Shown piece after piece: positions 4,880 through 6,419 of a stretch of DNA of 6,419 nt (position 1 is the stretch's first letter; the number at the start of each line of letters is the position of its first letter). The stretch lies in the NCBI GenBank assembly GCA_964546955.1, contig CAZJLP010000099.1:1-6419 (forward strand), in the 5' to 3' direction. The position numbers and the translations under genes are program-made. The notes under the pieces are model-generated. The model worked only from the letters and a program-made list of their open reading frames with translations. It ran no database searches and had not been told where the DNA came from. Source of the stretch: CAZJLP01 sp964546955 (GTDB taxonomy: Bacteria; Verrucomicrobiota; Verrucomicrobiia; Opitutales; Opitutaceae).

Positions 4880-5215
4880 AGGTTTTGGGTTGAGGTCGAA
4901 GAACAATCGGCGACGCATCCTGCAACAGGCGGACGATCTCGGTTACCCTGAAGCCGGTGGCCGCCGCCGGCCCCCACCTGTACTTCGTTCAAGTGCAGTT
5001 CCGCTACTCGTTTAACAATCTAACCGTTCGCGCGATTGCCGCGCCGCCGCGATCCGATTTGTTCCGGGGCGTTACCTCGGTTGGGCGGATTCTCGCTGCA
5101 CTGCAGCGCGGTCCGCTCGATCGTTTCTCCCCTAAACCCCCGCTAGCGCCGATTGAAACACCGTGGCTTTGCCATGCCTGTCTGATCGGAGCCGGCAAAT
5201 CAGAATAAACCCCCG
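4880..5215. other. Gene-free spacer before the polysaccharide-lyase-like gene
   Basis: A frame from GTG 4957 to 5208 (83 residues) is open but has no ribosome binding site and no recognisable composition, so I do not call it. The stretch contains the perfect palindrome CGCTGCA-C-TGCAGCG at 5094-5108 and otherwise nothing I can name. It should hold the promoter for the gene at 5216, which I cannot locate. Confidence 0.5.
5094..5108. promoter_or_regulatory. Perfect 15-base palindrome, possible operator
   Basis: CGCTGCA (5094-5100) and TGCAGCG (5102-5108) are exact reverse complements around one C. A one-base centre cannot form a stable RNA loop without losing pairs, so a dimeric DNA-binding protein site is the likelier reading. 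It lies about 107 bases upstream of the start at 5216. Confidence 0.3.
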
Positions 5216-5968
5216 ATGAAAAAACTCATCTCTCTCAGCCGCGTGCTGGCTTTGGCCGGCGCGCTCGTTTCCCCCTCCCTCTACGCGACCAGTGCCACCG
5301 GCATCGGCAGCTTCGAAGGCGAAGAAGAGCCCACCGTCATCTATGATGTTTCGGACGGCGGCACTCGCAGCGACAGCTACGACAACATGGTCAGCGCGTC
5401 GAACGGAATGAAAGCAACCCTGCGTTTCCGCCGCAATGACTGGTGGGACGGTGATCGCAGCACTTCGTCCACCGATCGCGGTCGGGCCGAAGTGAAAGGC
5501 CTCGGCGCCCATCAGAAAACCGGAGAGACGTTTGAGTATCGCACCCGGTGGCGGACGAGTTCCGGCTTTAAAACCTCAGGTAAGTTCTGCCATCTCTTCC
5601 AGCTGAAAGCCACGAATGGCAGCTACACCGGAGCCCCGCTTGTTGTGTCGTCGCTGCACTCCAGCACCAGCCAGACCGTCCGTTACAACAGCGGCACGGC
5701 CGAAAATTTCTCCACGGCACGCAGCTTCAGCTATTCCGTGAATAGCTTCCAAGACCTCAGGATCCGGATCAAAACCGCTTCCTCGGGCGGCTTTGTCACC
5801 GTATCGCTCGCAGGCGGCTCCTTCTCTGGCGCCACCAATATCAATGCCACGCGCTCGGGCGCCTCGGACTATCGTCCCAAGTGGGGCCTCTACCGCGGTT
5901 TTGCGCCGAACGACGACGTCAACGATGGATCGATCGAGCACACCAACGTGCAGTCGAACAAAATCTGA
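5216..5968 (+). CDS. Exported polysaccharide-lyase-like jelly-roll protein
   Basis: The 250-residue protein begins with a clear signal peptide: MKK, then a hydrophobic stretch LALAGALV, with likely cleavage after A24 (SLYA) or A27. The mature part is Ser/Thr/Gly-rich and beta-structured. Ordered motifs are RAEVKGL (90-96), ETFEYRTRW (104-112), KFCHLFQLK (123-131, His126), and KWGLYRG (222-228). This order, an R-A/S-E strand, an F-Q strand mid-domain and a terminal K-x-G-x-Y-R, is typical of the concanavalin-like polysaccharide lyase group (heparin-lyase-like PF14099 and glucuronan-lyase PL20-like proteins). Such enzymes cut uronic-acid polysaccharides by beta-elimination. Full domain length is present. 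I cannot assign catalytic residues with confidence. The stop of an upstream open frame and AATAAACCCCCG precede the ATG; no Shine-Dalgarno is visible. It is a single-gene unit ended by a strong terminator. Fold fairly confident; substrate unknown. Confidence 0.7.
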   Translation: MKKLISLSRVLALAGALVSPSLYATSATGIGSFEGEEEPTVIYDVSDGGTRSDSYDNMVSASNGMKATLRFRRNDWWDGDRSTSSTDRGRAEVKGLGAHQKTGETFEYRTRWRTSSGFKTSGKFCHLFQLKATNGSYTGAPLVVSSLHSSTSQTVRYNSGTAENFSTARSFSYSVNSFQDLRIRIKTASSGGFVTVSLAGGSFSGATNINATRSGASDYRPKWGLYRGFAPNDDVNDGSIEHTNVQSNKI

Positions 5969-5994
5969 CCCGTCTCAGCACCCGTTATCAGCCC

Positions 5995-6024
5995 AAAGCG
6001 GTCTCCAATCGGAGGCCGCTTTTT
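5995..6024 (+). terminator. Rho-independent terminator after the lyase-like gene
   Basis: AAAGCGGTCTCC (5995-6006) pairs with GGAGGCCGCTTT (6011-6022), 12 pairs with one G-U, around the tetraloop AATC. TTTTT at 6020-6024 overlaps the stem end. It lies 26 bases after the stop codon. Confidence 0.93.
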
Positions 6025-6072
6025 CTATAGTGGCCTCCAGGCAACAAACGTAGCTATCGAATTGCGCTTGTT

Positions 6073-6087
6073 CCTGCTCTTAGCAGG
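6073..6087. repeat. Short hairpin upstream of the last gene
   Basis: CCTGCT (6073-6078) pairs with AGCAGG (6082-6087) around a 3-base CTT loop. No T-run follows. It lies in the 5' region of the gene at 6123 and could be a leader structure or chance. Confidence 0.3.
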
Positions 6088-6122
6088 CTGGGAGGCAGAT
6101 AGGCCGAAAGCTCCAGAACTAT

Positions 6123-6419
6123 ATGCAGGTGCAGGTCATCGACTCCAGAGGCGGCAATAAGGTCGGCCTTATTCTTGTCCTCGCTTTCCTTTGCGCCGCA
6201 GCCTTGGTCATCATAACGATGACGCGTCAGGGTGAGACCGCGCGGGAAACGTTGAGGTCGGATGCGCCACTGCCGCCGGAGCAAGAAATTAAAACAGAGC
6301 CACCGGGCACCACAGCCCCGCAGCTTCAAAATGACGGTGCCGGTCTCGCGCGTTTGCAATCGCGAGCAGAACTCGTGGCCTTATTGCAGGCGAAACTGGC
6401 CCGTGGCAGTTCCTCCGAC
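6123..6419 (+). CDS. Single-pass membrane protein, N-terminal part (3' truncated)
   Basis: The frame from ATG 6123 stays open to the last base, giving 99 residues of an unfinished protein. It starts MQVQVIDSRGGNKVG, then a strong hydrophobic segment at about residues 14-32 (GLILVLAFLCAAALVIITM), then MTRQGE and a Pro/Glu/Thr-rich linker. A helical, Ala/Leu/Arg-rich stretch begins near residue 77 (LARLQSRAELVALLQAKLA). The layout is a short cytoplasmic N-terminus, one membrane anchor and a large periplasmic part, or an uncleaved signal. ATG 6123 is the first ATG after the in-frame stop TAG at 6081-6083; GGGAGG at 6090-6095 is too far away to serve as its ribosome binding site. I do not recognise the family. 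A strong terminator just upstream means it starts a new transcription unit. Confidence 0.65.
   Translation, partial: MQVQVIDSRGGNKVGLILVLAFLCAAALVIITMTRQGETARETLRSDAPLPPEQEIKTEPPGTTAPQLQNDGAGLARLQSRAELVALLQAKLARGSSSD

Noticed and set aside
4125..4951. Minus-strand (4125-4802) and plus-strand (4361-4951) open frames over the hydroxylase gene
   Set aside because: The catalytic motifs are in the other frame; these are mirror translations.
5164..5173. TGGCTTTGCC upstream of the lyase-like gene, resembling TGGCTTTTGCC at 3171-3181
   Set aside because: The distance to the start codon differs (42 versus 9 bases), the loop length differs, and the sigma-54 GG-GC spacing is off by one, so a shared regulatory site is not supported.
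4957..5208. 83-residue frame starting GTG before the lyase-like gene
   Set aside because: GTG start without ribosome binding site, no recognisable motif, and no convincing protein-like composition; kept as noncoding.

Overview
The window is GC-rich and reads as bacterial chromosome. It most likely comes from a Verrucomicrobiota member close to Opitutaceae. That placement is inference from a PEP-CTERM surface protein with a short glycine-rich anchor, secreted carbohydrate-active proteins of the GH29-like and polysaccharide-lyase-like kinds, and frequent absence of Shine-Dalgarno sequences. No 16S rRNA or other phylogenetic marker is present.

Layout, left to right. (1) 1-582: 3' end of a PepSY-type inner-membrane protein, closed by a strong intrinsic terminator. 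(2) 825-1037: small, probably real, helical hypothetical protein. (3) 1038-1405: no confident gene, but two small overlapping minus-strand ORFs joined by an ATGA overlap are candidates. (4) 1406-2440: exported, short alpha-L-fucosidase-like (GH29-like) protein. (5) 2441-2672: gene-free, carrying a nested hairpin and a separate REP-like palindrome. (6) 2673-3002: 109-aa hypothetical protein with a good ribosome binding site. (7) 3191-3907: PEP-CTERM surface protein, followed by a strong terminator. (8) 4038-4838: aspartyl/asparaginyl beta-hydroxylase-family 2-oxoglutarate oxygenase with the His...His...Arg residues intact. (9) 4839-5215: gene-free. (10) 5216-5968: exported polysaccharide-lyase-like jelly-roll protein, followed by a strong terminator. 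(11) 6123 to the window end: start of a single-pass membrane protein.

Almost every gene looks like its own transcription unit: genes are on the same strand but separated by 70-380 bases, often with terminators between them. I see no operon and no multi-gene system. The common thread is envelope and outer-surface biology: two exported carbohydrate-active proteins, one exosortase substrate, and one hydroxylase of a family that includes the lipid A modifier LpxO. The exosortase and polysaccharide genes that usually accompany PEP-CTERM proteins are not in this window. There are no mobile elements, CRISPR arrays, tRNAs or rRNAs. The points most worth a second look are the overlapping small ORFs at 1063-1340, the REP-like palindrome at 2568-2598, the hairpin before the hydroxylase ribosome binding site, and the reduced GH29-like enzyme.
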